From contig CACBRY010000002.1 of the NCBI GenBank assembly GCA_902541825.1, forward strand, positions 1 to 62,060: DNA of 62,060 nt. The letters are read 5' to 3'. Position 1 is the stretch's first letter, and each line of letters begins with the position of its first letter. The notes beneath the pieces were generated by a model that had not been told where the DNA came from, did not search any database, and was given only the letters and a program-made list of their open reading frames with translations. This DNA is from an uncultured Pelagibacteraceae bacterium. GTDB lineage: Bacteria; Pseudomonadota; Alphaproteobacteria; Pelagibacterales; Pelagibacteraceae. Below, piece by piece: positions 1 through 13,523 of the stretch. A program made the translations under genes and the position numbers.

Positions 1-2
1 AG

Positions 3-209
3 AAAAAAAAGATAGATAGGTGTCTTAAAGAATGCAAAAAATTTAATCCTGTAATTTTAGACAAAACAAATAAATCAGTGGTTGTACAAATAACTGCTTT
101 AAGAAGAGAAATTGATAAAATGAGTAAAAAATTAAAGCCCTTAGGTCTTACAAGCACTTCTAGAACTGGGGCAATAGCTATGACCAGAGGTGCTCAAACA
201 TTCAAATAA
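3..209 (+). CDS. C-terminal fragment of a small protein (5' truncated by window), weakly reminiscent of P27-family phage terminase small subunit
   Basis: Frame open from nt 3 to TAA 207-209: ...VVVQITALRREIDKMSKKLKPLGLTSTSRTGAIAMTRGAQTFK*. Similarity is a pattern impression only. Confidence 0.4.
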   Translation, partial: KKKIDRCLKECKKFNPVILDKTNKSVVVQITALRREIDKMSKKLKPLGLTSTSRTGAIAMTRGAQTFK

Positions 210-217
210 ATTGATAA

Positions 218-1252
<1,035 letters not shown>

Positions 1253-1337
1253 ATATTGATTAAATTGGGCTAAAACAATTATTTTATTTTGCAATCTAAA
1301 CGATAGGTTGTATATTTCGAGCACTAAAAATATTTAT

Positions 1338-3949
<2,612 letters not shown>

Positions 3950-3954
3950 GAAAG

Positions 3955-5175
3955 ATGGCCGAAAGCAGAGATGATTTTATAATAGCAATTAGATCTGCTT
4001 TTTTAAATAAAAGTACAAAACAAAAATTTTCTTTATTAACTTTAGTTTTTTTTTCAGTTGTTATCATTGTTTTATCTAGTTTTAATTTCAAGGCAATAAC
4101 TGTAACAAAGTCAGTAATAAAAGAAATTGTTTATCGATCTTCATTTATAGTCTCGATCCCAGAAAATTTTATTAAATCTTCTTACTTTAATTTAAATGAA
4201 TACACTAATTTTTATAAAGAATATAAACAAACCAAAGAGGAATTAGATCAGTTAAAATCTGAAAATATTTCAACCAAAATTATTAAAAGTGAAAACGAGG
4301 AACTCAAAAGCCTTATTGATGGTTATACTATTACTTCTAATAAGATTTTAGCAAAGGTAATTGTGGATCATGAAAGTCCTTTTTTAAGATCAATTATTAT
4401 CAACAAAGGCAGTAAGGAAAAAATAAAAATTGGAACAAATATTTATGATCGAAGCTATCTTGTAGGACGGGTCATCGAAGTAAATTATACAAATTCAAGA
4501 GTATTGTTATTAACTGATTTAAATTCAAATATTCCTGTTTCTATCACGCCTGGAAATGTTCAAGCAATTGTTGTTGGTAATGGAGATAAAAAAGGTGAAA
4601 TTAAATATATCAAAAATGATCTTATAAACAAAATCGATGATCAAGGGATTGCATATACATCAGGAACTGGCTCAATTTTCAAAAGTGGAATTCCTGTTGG
4701 TACGATTGATTTAAAAGATGAAAATGAAAAAATTTTGATTAACTTTTATAGTGATTTTAGCCAATTAAAATATGTTTTTGCAGAGATTGATGAGTTAATC
4801 CCAACACCTGTTGAAACTGAAGAAAATAATCAAACACAAGTCTCTTCAAATACTGAGCAAATAAAATTAGACTTAATAAGCGATGAATTGCAAATTTTAG
4901 AGGATAGTAACACTAAATTTTTAGAGGAAAATAAAGAATTAAATACTTTAACAAACGAATTAAATAAACAAATTGAGATATTAAAGTCAGAAAATGAGTT
5001 TCAAAAAAGTGTTATTCAACAGCATAATTTAGACCAAGAAGAGCTAGAATTCTTAAGATTAAATTTAATCTATAGTTCAAAATGTCAATCAAAAAAACTC
5101 TTTAGCACTGGTTTTAAAGTAGGCACTGAAGAATATAAAAAATGTATAATGCGAAAAGGAAAGATAAGTGATTAG
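3955..5175 (+). CDS. mreC: rod shape-determining protein MreC with extra C-terminal coiled-coil tail
   Basis: position between mreB and mreD; N-terminal TM, coiled coil, beta domain (AKVIVDHESPFLRSIIINKGSKEKIKIGTNI). Confidence 0.88.
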   Translation: MAESRDDFIIAIRSAFLNKSTKQKFSLLTLVFFSVVIIVLSSFNFKAITVTKSVIKEIVYRSSFIVSIPENFIKSSYFNLNEYTNFYKEYKQTKEELDQLKSENISTKIIKSENEELKSLIDGYTITSNKILAKVIVDHESPFLRSIIINKGSKEKIKIGTNIYDRSYLVGRVIEVNYTNSRVLLLTDLNSNIPVSITPGNVQAIVVGNGDKKGEIKYIKNDLINKIDDQGIAYTSGTGSIFKSGIPVGTIDLKDENEKILINFYSDFSQLKYVFAEIDELIPTPVETEENNQTQVSSNTEQIKLDLISDELQILEDSNTKFLEENKELNTLTNELNKQIEILKSENEFQKSVIQQHNLDQEELEFLRLNLIYSSKCQSKKLFSTGFKVGTEEYKKCIMRKGKISD

Positions 5176-5674
5176 ATTTCAAAAGAAAAATTTACTTTAT
5201 AAGATATACACTTGGTTACCAATTCTCGCTTTATTTATATCTGTATTTAATGAATTTGATTTTAATTATTTAAACATTGATTATTTTTCATTTAATTTTC
5301 CATTTATATTAATTTTTTATTTCGCTTTAAAAGCATATCAGCGATTTGATTACTTTTTAGTTTTTTTAGCAGGGTTATTTAATGATACTGTTGTGGGTTT
5401 ACCCTTAGGCATAAGTTCTATGTCATATATATTAATTTGTATATTTGCCACTTACCTAAGAAATATAACAATTAGTCCCAATTTAATAAAAGATTGGTTC
5501 TATTTTTTGTTTATCATTAGTCTGATAAATTCAATTAATTTTTCAGTTTTATTTTTGTTTTTTTCTTATGAATTGGATATTACACTTTTTATTGTGAACA
5601 ATTTTTTTACATTTTTATTTTACATTATATTTTCAATATTTTTTAAGAGGTATTTAAAAAGTTTAGATGATTAA
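5168..5674 (+). CDS. mreD: rod shape-determining protein MreD
   Basis: 168 aa polytopic membrane protein between mreC and a PBP2 gene. Confidence 0.8.
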   Translation: MIRFQKKNLLYKIYTWLPILALFISVFNEFDFNYLNIDYFSFNFPFILIFYFALKAYQRFDYFLVFLAGLFNDTVVGLPLGISSMSYILICIFATYLRNITISPNLIKDWFYFLFIISLINSINFSVLFLFFSYELDITLFIVNNFFTFLFYIIFSIFFKRYLKSLDD

Positions 5675-7547
5675 TATTAATATAAGTGATAGCGCGACTA
5701 AGTTAAATTCATTAAATCGAAGAATGTTTATTCTTGCGACAGCTAAAATTATCATTCTAGGCGGAATAGTTAGCAGATTATTTTTTTTACAAGTCAAAGA
5801 GAATAAAAAATATTTAACACTATCTGATAAAAATAGAATTCGAGAATGGAAATTACCCCCTATCAGAGGAGAATTTCAAGACTATTTTGGAAACACGATT
5901 GCTGGAAATTTTGAGGCTTACCAACTCCATATCATACCTGAGGAGGTTGAGGATTTTAGATATGTAATTTATCGTGTGAAAGAATTATTGGAATTAAGTG
6001 ATAAACAATTTAAAAAAATTGTAAAAAAAAAGAATGAAATAAAACCTTGGGAAACATTAATTGTAGCAGATAATTTAAGTTGGGAAAAATTTTCTAAAAT
6101 TAATAATCACCTTTATGATCTTAATGGTGTTAAACCAGTCATTTCAATATCAAGAGATTACCCGTATAAAGAAAATTTTACTCATGTTTTGGGCTATGTT
6201 AGCCAAGCTAATGAAAATGACCTTTTAACAAATGAAAATATAAAAGAAAAATTTGTACCTGGATTAAAAGTTGGAAAAACAGGTTTAGAAAAATCATTTG
6301 AACAGAAATTAATTGGATCTAATTCTGTGGAGCGATATGAGGTTAATGCTTATGGTAGAAGAATTAGTCAATTAGCATTTCAAAAAGGAGATAAGGGAGA
6401 AACAATCAAACTTACAATAGATACAAAAATTCAAGAGTTAACAAATGAGTTACTTAAAGAAAAAGCTGGATCGATATGCGTAATGGATATTTATACAGGT
6501 GCAATTATTGCAATGCATTCTTCCCCGTCATTTGACCCCAACTCTTTTGTCTTTGGAATAAGCCAAGATGAATGGCAACTGATAAGAAACAATCCAATGA
6601 AACCTCTAGTAAATAAATCATTATCAGGTAATTACTCACCAGGATCAACCATAAAACCTATAGTTGCCTTATCTGCTTTAGAAAATGAAATTATTAAACC
6701 AGATTTTACTGTTCAATGTAGAGGACACAAAAATCCATTAGAATTGTACGGGCAGACTTATCATTGTTGGAAAAAAGAAGGACACGGATTTGTAAATTTA
6801 AGAGAAGCAATGAAGCAATCTTGTGATACATATTTTTATGAAGTTGCAAGGCGATTAGGTGTAGATCGATTAAGTGTTACTGCAAAAAAATTTGGACTGG
6901 GGCAGAAAGTTTTTAAAGATGTATTCGATAATGAAAAGAATGGTTTAGTTCCTAATACAGAATGGAAAAAAAATGCATTAGGAAGAAATTGGGTGCTTGG
7001 TGAAACTATAATTACTGGTATTGGCCAAGGATTTATTCAAACAACTCCAATACAATTGTGTTTGATGACCGCTCAAATAGCTAATGGTGGATACAAAATT
7101 TATCCTAAAATAGTGGCAAATGATGACAATCAATATGCAGATAAGTTTACACCATTATATAAAAAGTCTCGAAATATTAAGATTGTTCAAGATGCAATGT
7201 TTAGTTCTACAAATGAAGTGAGAGGAACTTCTTACAGATCTCGTTTGGATGATCCTAAATATCGATTTGCTGGAAAAACTGGAACTTCACAGGTCAAGAA
7301 AATAACTGAACGAGATCGTGAGTTAGATCTTAAAACATTTCAAATTCCTTATGAGGAGAGAGATCATGCTTTATATGTAGCATTTGGTCCCTATAAAAGT
7401 CCAAGGTATGCGTTAAGCATAATTATAGAACATGGTGGATCTGGAGGAACTGTTGCAGCTCCTTTAGCTAAAAAATTATTTAAAATGATTATTGATAGAC
7501 ACGAAATTAGAAAAAATTACGATAACAAAAAATATTTGGATATCTAA
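5667..7547 (+). CDS. mrdA: penicillin-binding protein 2 (peptidoglycan D,D-transpeptidase)
   Basis: 626 aa; YSPGSTIKP (SxxK), QSCDTYFYEVA (SxD-type), GKTGTSQ (KTG). Confidence 0.93.
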   Translation: MININISDSATKLNSLNRRMFILATAKIIILGGIVSRLFFLQVKENKKYLTLSDKNRIREWKLPPIRGEFQDYFGNTIAGNFEAYQLHIIPEEVEDFRYVIYRVKELLELSDKQFKKIVKKKNEIKPWETLIVADNLSWEKFSKINNHLYDLNGVKPVISISRDYPYKENFTHVLGYVSQANENDLLTNENIKEKFVPGLKVGKTGLEKSFEQKLIGSNSVERYEVNAYGRRISQLAFQKGDKGETIKLTIDTKIQELTNELLKEKAGSICVMDIYTGAIIAMHSSPSFDPNSFVFGISQDEWQLIRNNPMKPLVNKSLSGNYSPGSTIKPIVALSALENEIIKPDFTVQCRGHKNPLELYGQTYHCWKKEGHGFVNLREAMKQSCDTYFYEVARRLGVDRLSVTAKKFGLGQKVFKDVFDNEKNGLVPNTEWKKNALGRNWVLGETIITGIGQGFIQTTPIQLCLMTAQIANGGYKIYPKIVANDDNQYADKFTPLYKKSRNIKIVQDAMFSSTNEVRGTSYRSRLDDPKYRFAGKTGTSQVKKITERDRELDLKTFQIPYEERDHALYVAFGPYKSPRYALSIIIEHGGSGGTVAAPLAKKLFKMIIDRHEIRKNYDNKKYLDI

Positions 7548-8671
7548 TGTACCAGTACAGAAGATTTAATAACAAAAATGGTTTTTTCCAAAAATTTGGA
7601 AATTTAGATTATATCCTTTTATCATGTCTTTTGATTCTTGGATTTGTTAGTCTTGCAACAATGTATTCTACTGACGGGGGTGAAGTTTTATTTCATACAA
7701 GAAGTCACTTCATAAAATTTGTTGTTTTCTTTTCAATGATGCTGGTGATTTCATTTATCAACATCAAATTTTGGTTCTCTCTTGGTTATTTATCTTATGC
7801 AGTTATTTTAGGAATGTTAATTTGGACTATAAATTTTGGTATTACTGCATCAGGATCTAAAAGATGGATTGATTTATATTTTTTAAATATTCAGCCGTCT
7901 GAATTGATGAAAATTTTTATTATTTTATGTCTAGCAAAATATTTTCATCGAATGAAAGCGCAACATGTTAACTCTTTTTATAGCCTATGTTTTTCCTTAA
8001 TAATCATATTTGTTCCAATGAGTTTAGTAATTATACAACCAGATTTAGGTACTTCATTACTTATTGCAATAAGTGGAATAGTTGTATTGTGGTTTGCTGG
8101 ATTAAATCATAAATATTTTTTTTATTCTTGTTTACTATCAATCATTTCATTGCCAATTATCATTTCTTTTCTAAAACCTTATCAAAAACTTAGAGTATTA
8201 ACTTTTCTAAATCCAGATAGAGATCCTTTAGGAGCCGGTTATCAAATTATTCAATCAAAAATTGCTGTTGGATCAGGAGGTTTTACTGGTAAAGGTTTTC
8301 TAAAAGGAACACAAAGTTATCTAGAATTTTTACCAGAGAAACATACAGATTTTATATTTACCCTTTTTTCGGAAGAATTTGGTTTTATAGGGTCAGTTTT
8401 GTTACTTTTAATTTATAGTATAATAATTTACCGAGTTATCAGAATAGGTGCGCTTTCTAGAAGTTATTTTGCAAAATTATTTTGTTACAGCTTTGGAACA
8501 TCAATTTTTATATATGTTGTAATAAATATGAGCATGGTTTTAGGTCTACTTCCTATTGTAGGTTCACCTTTACCGATAATGTCATATGGTGGTTCATCAA
8601 TGTTAGCCACAATGATAGGATTTGGAATTGTGATGAGTGCCAAAACTCATAGTCAACAATCCATTGCATAA
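7547..8671 (+). CDS. rodA: rod shape-determining protein RodA (SEDS)
   Basis: 374 aa SEDS protein; FLPEKHTDFIFTLFSEEFGFIG and SYGGSSM motifs. Confidence 0.93.
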   Translation: MYQYRRFNNKNGFFQKFGNLDYILLSCLLILGFVSLATMYSTDGGEVLFHTRSHFIKFVVFFSMMLVISFINIKFWFSLGYLSYAVILGMLIWTINFGITASGSKRWIDLYFLNIQPSELMKIFIILCLAKYFHRMKAQHVNSFYSLCFSLIIIFVPMSLVIIQPDLGTSLLIAISGIVVLWFAGLNHKYFFYSCLLSIISLPIIISFLKPYQKLRVLTFLNPDRDPLGAGYQIIQSKIAVGSGGFTGKGFLKGTQSYLEFLPEKHTDFIFTLFSEEFGFIGSVLLLLIYSIIIYRVIRIGALSRSYFAKLFCYSFGTSIFIYVVINMSMVLGLLPIVGSPLPIMSYGGSSMLATMIGFGIVMSAKTHSQQSIA

Positions 8672-8721
8672 GTATAATTTGTCGCTTAATCTTAATTAAT
8701 ATTTCATTATATAGTCTTTGG

Positions 8722-9960
8722 ATGAATAAACTTAAGATAGGTATAGTTGGAGCTGGTATTCAAGGTATTTCTAATGCTTTATTTTTGCAGAAAAAAGGTT
8801 TTGATGTAACGATATTTGATCGAGAAAATCCAGGAAGCCCTGTAGCATCTTACGGAAATGCTGGTCATTTTTCTCCCTATGCTTCATTGTCTTTAAATAG
8901 AACTGATATTTTACTAGATGTTCCTGCAATGTTAATGAGCTCAACAGGACCTCTTGCTCTTAAATGGAACTATGTTCCAAAAATGATCCCTTGGTTTATG
9001 AAATTTATATTGAACACCACAAAAAATAAAATGATGCACACTGCAAAAAATATGCATCAAATCTTAGATTTAGCCTTACCAGCCTATGATGAATTATTTG
9101 ATGAAGTTGATATTGAAGGTTTAGTTGAAAACAAAGGAATTTTGTATATTTGGAACGATCAAGATTTGAAAAGCAGAGAATTAGAAATTAATGTTAGAAA
9201 GGAATTAGGAGTTCAGCAACAACTTGTGAATAAAAAAGAAATTCATGATTTAGAGCCTAATATAAAACCTTTTTATCATGCTGGTGTTTATTATCCTTAC
9301 GCAAGACATGCAAGAAATCCAAAAAAAATCCTGCTTAAATTTTTTGATTTATTTCTTAAAAAGGGTGGGCAATTTAAAAAAACGGAAGTTAAAAGCATAG
9401 ACTTTCAAGATGAACTACCAATCTTAAAAACGGAGTCTGAAAAATTTTCATTTGATAAATTGGTGATAGCCTGTGGAGCCTTTTCAAAAAAATTAACTGA
9501 TAACTTAGATGAAAAAATACCTTTAGATACCGAGCGTGGTTATCATGTTCACTTTAAAGATTGCGACCATCTTTTACAAAGACCAGTTATTTTTTCAAAT
9601 CGAGGATTTGGAATTACTCCAATGGAACAAGGATTAAGAGTTGTAGGCACTGTCGAGTTTGGTGGATTGAAAAATCCTTTATCAAAATCTCGTATTAAAA
9701 ATTTGATTAATAACGCCAAGTACATGTTAGGAGATTTACCCGATCATGAAGATGAATGGTTAGGATTTAGACCAACATTACCCGACTTTTTACCTGTTAT
9801 GGGTCCGTCAAAAAATCATAAAAATGTATTCTATTGTTTCGGTCATCATCATTTAGGATGGACATTAGGTCCAATATCTGGAAAGATTGTCTCCGGAATG
9901 ATAGCTAAAGAAAACACCAATTTAAATTTAGCCCCTTATAGCTCAACCAGATTCAATTAG
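8722..9960 (+). CDS. FAD-dependent oxidoreductase, D-amino acid dehydrogenase (DadA)-like
   Basis: IGIVGAGIQGISNALFLQKKG dinucleotide-binding motif; C-terminal HHHLGWTLGPISGKIV. Confidence 0.85.
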   Translation: MNKLKIGIVGAGIQGISNALFLQKKGFDVTIFDRENPGSPVASYGNAGHFSPYASLSLNRTDILLDVPAMLMSSTGPLALKWNYVPKMIPWFMKFILNTTKNKMMHTAKNMHQILDLALPAYDELFDEVDIEGLVENKGILYIWNDQDLKSRELEINVRKELGVQQQLVNKKEIHDLEPNIKPFYHAGVYYPYARHARNPKKILLKFFDLFLKKGGQFKKTEVKSIDFQDELPILKTESEKFSFDKLVIACGAFSKKLTDNLDEKIPLDTERGYHVHFKDCDHLLQRPVIFSNRGFGITPMEQGLRVVGTVEFGGLKNPLSKSRIKNLINNAKYMLGDLPDHEDEWLGFRPTLPDFLPVMGPSKNHKNVFYCFGHHHLGWTLGPISGKIVSGMIAKENTNLNLAPYSSTRFN

Positions 9961-9964
9961 TAAA

Positions 9965-10858
9965 ATGCAAAATACCAAAGCATATATCATGCTGGTATGC
10001 GCAACTTTATTCTGGGCTGGTAATTTTATGGTCGGCAAGTATGCTTTCTTGGTTGAGATACCTCCTCTAACTTTAGTGTTTTATCGATGGTTACTTGTTT
10101 GGATTATATTGTTACCTTTTACTTTTAAAGAAATAATTAAATATAAAGATACAATTTTAAATAATTTACCTTTATTATTTTTTTTGGGTTTTACAAGTGT
10201 TGGTTTGTTTAATTCTTTTACTTACTTATCTTTAATTCATACCCAAGTCATTAACGCATCTCTTTTTAATACGGCTATTCCAGCTATAATAATTTTGCTT
10301 TGTTTTTTATTTAAAGTTGAGCAAACTAATAAGTATCAAATTTTAGGGCTTATCATTTCAGTGTGTGGTATTCTAGCGATTATTACCAGACTTAAGTTGG
10401 ATATTTTGCTTTCCCTAAATTTTAATAAAGGCGATTTGATAATGATAGGAGGTGTCATTACTTGGGGAGTTTATTCAACTCTTTTAAAGAAAAAAAAGTT
10501 TACTCTTCCGTTATTAACTTTAGTTCATGTTATTTGTACATTCGGTTTGATAACTGTGTTGCCCCAATTTTTATACGAATACTCTAGTGGAGAATTAATT
10601 AAGTTCGATATAAATTTAATCTACACTTTAATATTTTTAGCTCTTTTTCCTAGTATAGGCTCTTACTATTGTTGGGCAGGTGCTGTTTCTATTATCGGAG
10701 CAAACAGAGCAGGTATTTTTTTATCTTTAATTCCTTTGTTTAGCACCATAATGGCAATACTTTTTTATAACGAACAATTCAAATTTTTTCACTTGATTGG
10801 TGCAATTTTAATTATATTAGGTTTATTTTTATCAAATAAGGAAATTAAAAATGCTTAA
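9965..10858 (+). CDS. EamA/DMT-family transporter
   Basis: 297 aa, ~10 TM, LFWAGNFMVGKYA and repeated EamA halves. Confidence 0.85.
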   Translation: MQNTKAYIMLVCATLFWAGNFMVGKYAFLVEIPPLTLVFYRWLLVWIILLPFTFKEIIKYKDTILNNLPLLFFLGFTSVGLFNSFTYLSLIHTQVINASLFNTAIPAIIILLCFLFKVEQTNKYQILGLIISVCGILAIITRLKLDILLSLNFNKGDLIMIGGVITWGVYSTLLKKKKFTLPLLTLVHVICTFGLITVLPQFLYEYSSGELIKFDINLIYTLIFLALFPSIGSYYCWAGAVSIIGANRAGIFLSLIPLFSTIMAILFYNEQFKFFHLIGAILIILGLFLSNKEIKNA

Positions 10859-11801
10859 AGTTGCTATTTTAGACGACTATCAAAATGTCTCTCAACAATT
10901 TGTTGATCTTGAAAAATTAGCAGGAAAGTACGAGATCAAAATTTTTAGTGAGCCTTTCGAGGATGAAGCAGATGCTCTTGATAAATTGTCTGAATTTGAG
11001 GCTTTACTGATTATGAGAGAGAGAACACCAATTACAAAAAACTTAATAGAAAATCTGACTAAATTAAAATTTATTATTACCAGCGGTTTAAAAAATAAGT
11101 CAATCGATCTTGTTTCCGCGAAAAAAAGAAAAATCATTGTTAGTGGGACGGATAGCAACATAAATCCAACACCTGAATTAACCTGGGCTTTGATACTTGG
11201 ATTGGCGAGAAACCTTAAAGAAGAAATAGACAATATGTATCAAGGATATTGGCAGTCTACTATTGGAGTAGAATTAAAAGGAAAAATACTTGGTTTGATT
11301 GGTCTTGGAAAAGTTGGATCTCAAGTTGCTAAAATTGGAAAAGCATTTGGTATGCAAGTGATGGCATGGAGTGAAAATCTTAATTTAGATACCTGCAAAG
11401 AATTAGATGTTTTACCTTGTAGCAAAGAAGATTTAATCAAGAACTCAGATTTTTTATCTATACATGTCCAAGGGGGTGATAGATACAAAGACTGTATTAC
11501 AATTAAAGAGATGGATAAAATGAAAAAAACAGCTTTTTTAATTAATACCTCAAGGGGACCAATCATAAACGAGGACGATTTAATAATTGCATTATCCACA
11601 AATGAAATAGCTGGAGCTGGGTTAGATGTTTACGAAAAAGAACCCTTACCAGAAAATAATAAACTCAGATTTTTACCAAATGTATTATTAACTCCTCATA
11701 TTGGATATGTGACTGCTGAGAATTATCAGATTTATTACAGTCAAATGATCGAGTCTTTGGAGGCTTGTGTAAATGGTGAACCAATTCGTGTCATTGAATA
11801 A
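10851..11801 (+). CDS. D-isomer-specific 2-hydroxyacid dehydrogenase
   Basis: GLIGLGKVGSQVAKIGKAFGMQV; INTSRGPIINEDDLI; LTPHIGYVT. Confidence 0.88.
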   Translation: MLKVAILDDYQNVSQQFVDLEKLAGKYEIKIFSEPFEDEADALDKLSEFEALLIMRERTPITKNLIENLTKLKFIITSGLKNKSIDLVSAKKRKIIVSGTDSNINPTPELTWALILGLARNLKEEIDNMYQGYWQSTIGVELKGKILGLIGLGKVGSQVAKIGKAFGMQVMAWSENLNLDTCKELDVLPCSKEDLIKNSDFLSIHVQGGDRYKDCITIKEMDKMKKTAFLINTSRGPIINEDDLIIALSTNEIAGAGLDVYEKEPLPENNKLRFLPNVLLTPHIGYVTAENYQIYYSQMIESLEACVNGEPIRVIE

Positions 11802-11803
11802 TA

Positions 11804-12697
11804 ATGGAATTACCAGTCGTTAATCATAAAGATTATTTTGCAAAAATTGGCGATGATCATAAATTTCCAATAAATAAATTTGGTGATCTTGCAGATTATT
11901 TAATAAGCAAAAAAATTGTAAAAAAATTTCACAAACCATATCCTTGCTCAATAGAAACTTTGAAGAGAGCTCATTCGGAGGAATATATTAACCATATTAA
12001 AAATAAAACCTTGGATGAAATTGGTATAAAAAAAATAGGATTTCCATTAGTGGATAGTGTAGTTCAAAGATCTTTTATAGCAACTGGTGGCACAGTTTTA
12101 GCCTCCAAGTTAGCGATAAATTATGGTGTAGCTTGTAATACTGCAGGCGGCAGTCATCATGCAAATTACCAAGGAGGTGCTGGTTATTGTGTTTTTAATG
12201 ATGTGGCGGTGGCATCACAATATTTATTAGATAGAGGGTTAGCTGGAAAAATTTTAATTATAGATTTAGATGTTCATCAAGGAAATGGTAATTCAGATAT
12301 ATTTAAAGATAATAGAAATGTTTTTACTTTTAGCATGCATTCTAAATCAAATTATCCTGCAAAAAAATCTATTAGTGACTGTGATGTAGAGCTCGAAAAC
12401 GACTTAGAAGATAAAGAATATTTAAAGATACTAAAATTTTATTTAAATCAATTAAATGAAGAAAATTTTGATTTTGTTTTTTATATCGCAGGTGTTGATA
12501 TTCATTTTAATGATAGACTTGGAAAACTAAAAATTTCTGATGATGGGGTTAAAAAAAGAGATGAAATTGTTACCGAAAACTTTTTTTCAAAAGGAATACC
12601 TCTTTGTGGTGTTTTAGGTGGCGGGTATAATAAAGACGCTAAAAAGCTTGTAGAATTACATTCTTATTTACATCAATCATGTGCTAAATTAGTCTAA
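11804..12697 (+). CDS. histone deacetylase/AcuC-like family protein
   Basis: GGSHHANYQGGAGYCVFNDVAVA; IDLDVHQGNGN; GGGYN motifs. Confidence 0.88.
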   Translation: MELPVVNHKDYFAKIGDDHKFPINKFGDLADYLISKKIVKKFHKPYPCSIETLKRAHSEEYINHIKNKTLDEIGIKKIGFPLVDSVVQRSFIATGGTVLASKLAINYGVACNTAGGSHHANYQGGAGYCVFNDVAVASQYLLDRGLAGKILIIDLDVHQGNGNSDIFKDNRNVFTFSMHSKSNYPAKKSISDCDVELENDLEDKEYLKILKFYLNQLNEENFDFVFYIAGVDIHFNDRLGKLKISDDGVKKRDEIVTENFFSKGIPLCGVLGGGYNKDAKKLVELHSYLHQSCAKLV

Positions 12698-12701
12698 TAG
12701 T

Positions 12702-13073
12702 ATGAGTAAAAAGAACTCAAATTTAACTGCAGAACAAAAATTAGTTATGTTTGAAGATGGCACTGAGCCACCAGGTTCAAGTGAGTTAAATAATGAAAAG
12801 AGAGAAGGAAGTTATCACTGTGCAAATTGTGATGTAAAGTTATTTGACTCTAAAACTAAGTATGAAAGTGGATCAGGTTGGCCATCATTTTATCAATCAT
12901 TGCCAGATGTTTTTGAAACTAAAACTGACCATTTAATAGGTTATGCAAGAACAGAGTATCACTGTAAAAATTGCAATGCCCATCACGGACACATTTTTGA
13001 TGATGGACCTTTGCCAACTGGAAAAAGATATTGCAATAATGGTGTATGTTTAGTTTTTAAAGAGACCAAATGA
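12702..13073 (+). CDS. msrB: peptide-methionine (R)-S-oxide reductase
   Basis: SGSGWPSFYQ, two CxxC zinc motifs, GKRYCNN catalytic Cys. Confidence 0.93.
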   Translation: MSKKNSNLTAEQKLVMFEDGTEPPGSSELNNEKREGSYHCANCDVKLFDSKTKYESGSGWPSFYQSLPDVFETKTDHLIGYARTEYHCKNCNAHHGHIFDDGPLPTGKRYCNNGVCLVFKETK

Positions 13074-13084
13074 TTTAAATTAAA

Positions 13085-13429
13085 ATGAGTAAAATAAAGT
13101 TTGTCTTTTATTTAATCTTAGCTTTTGTTGCATACAAAGGTTTTGTTGCATTTAAAGATTTTGAGATTGGTGTTGATAATCGTGTAGCAGAAATAGAGGA
13201 GAAAGCAGGTTTTGAGAAAGAGGGTGAAGTCATTGGTCTTATGATGTACTTAGGTAATCCTCCAGAATTAACAGAACATTTGTATACGGAAAACAGATCA
13301 AAATGTTTGGAAATGAAAGAAATAGCAGAAGAAACCTCGTTTGCGTATTATGAATGTGCGAGAGTAAATGCCGTAATTAGCGGCAAAAAAATTGTGAGTA
13401 TAATTGAGGAGCTAGAAGTAATTGAATAA
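13085..13429 (+). CDS. hypothetical protein with N-terminal TM/signal segment
   Basis: 114 aa ORF, FVFYLILAFVAYKGFVAF hydrophobic segment. Confidence 0.65.
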   Translation: MSKIKFVFYLILAFVAYKGFVAFKDFEIGVDNRVAEIEEKAGFEKEGEVIGLMMYLGNPPELTEHLYTENRSKCLEMKEIAEETSFAYYECARVNAVISGKKIVSIIEELEVIE

Positions 13430-13523
13430 TTAATAATTTAATAGATAAAACGCCAAAAGTAGATGTTATTCAGTTAAACTTAAAAGATGAAAATTAAGGT
13501 TAAATTTACTATAAATCGCTTTT

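Noticed and set aside
10892-11599. Antisense ORFs 10892-11233 and 11321-11599
   Set aside because: Fully opposite a clear 2-hydroxyacid dehydrogenase; no own RBS or domain evidence.
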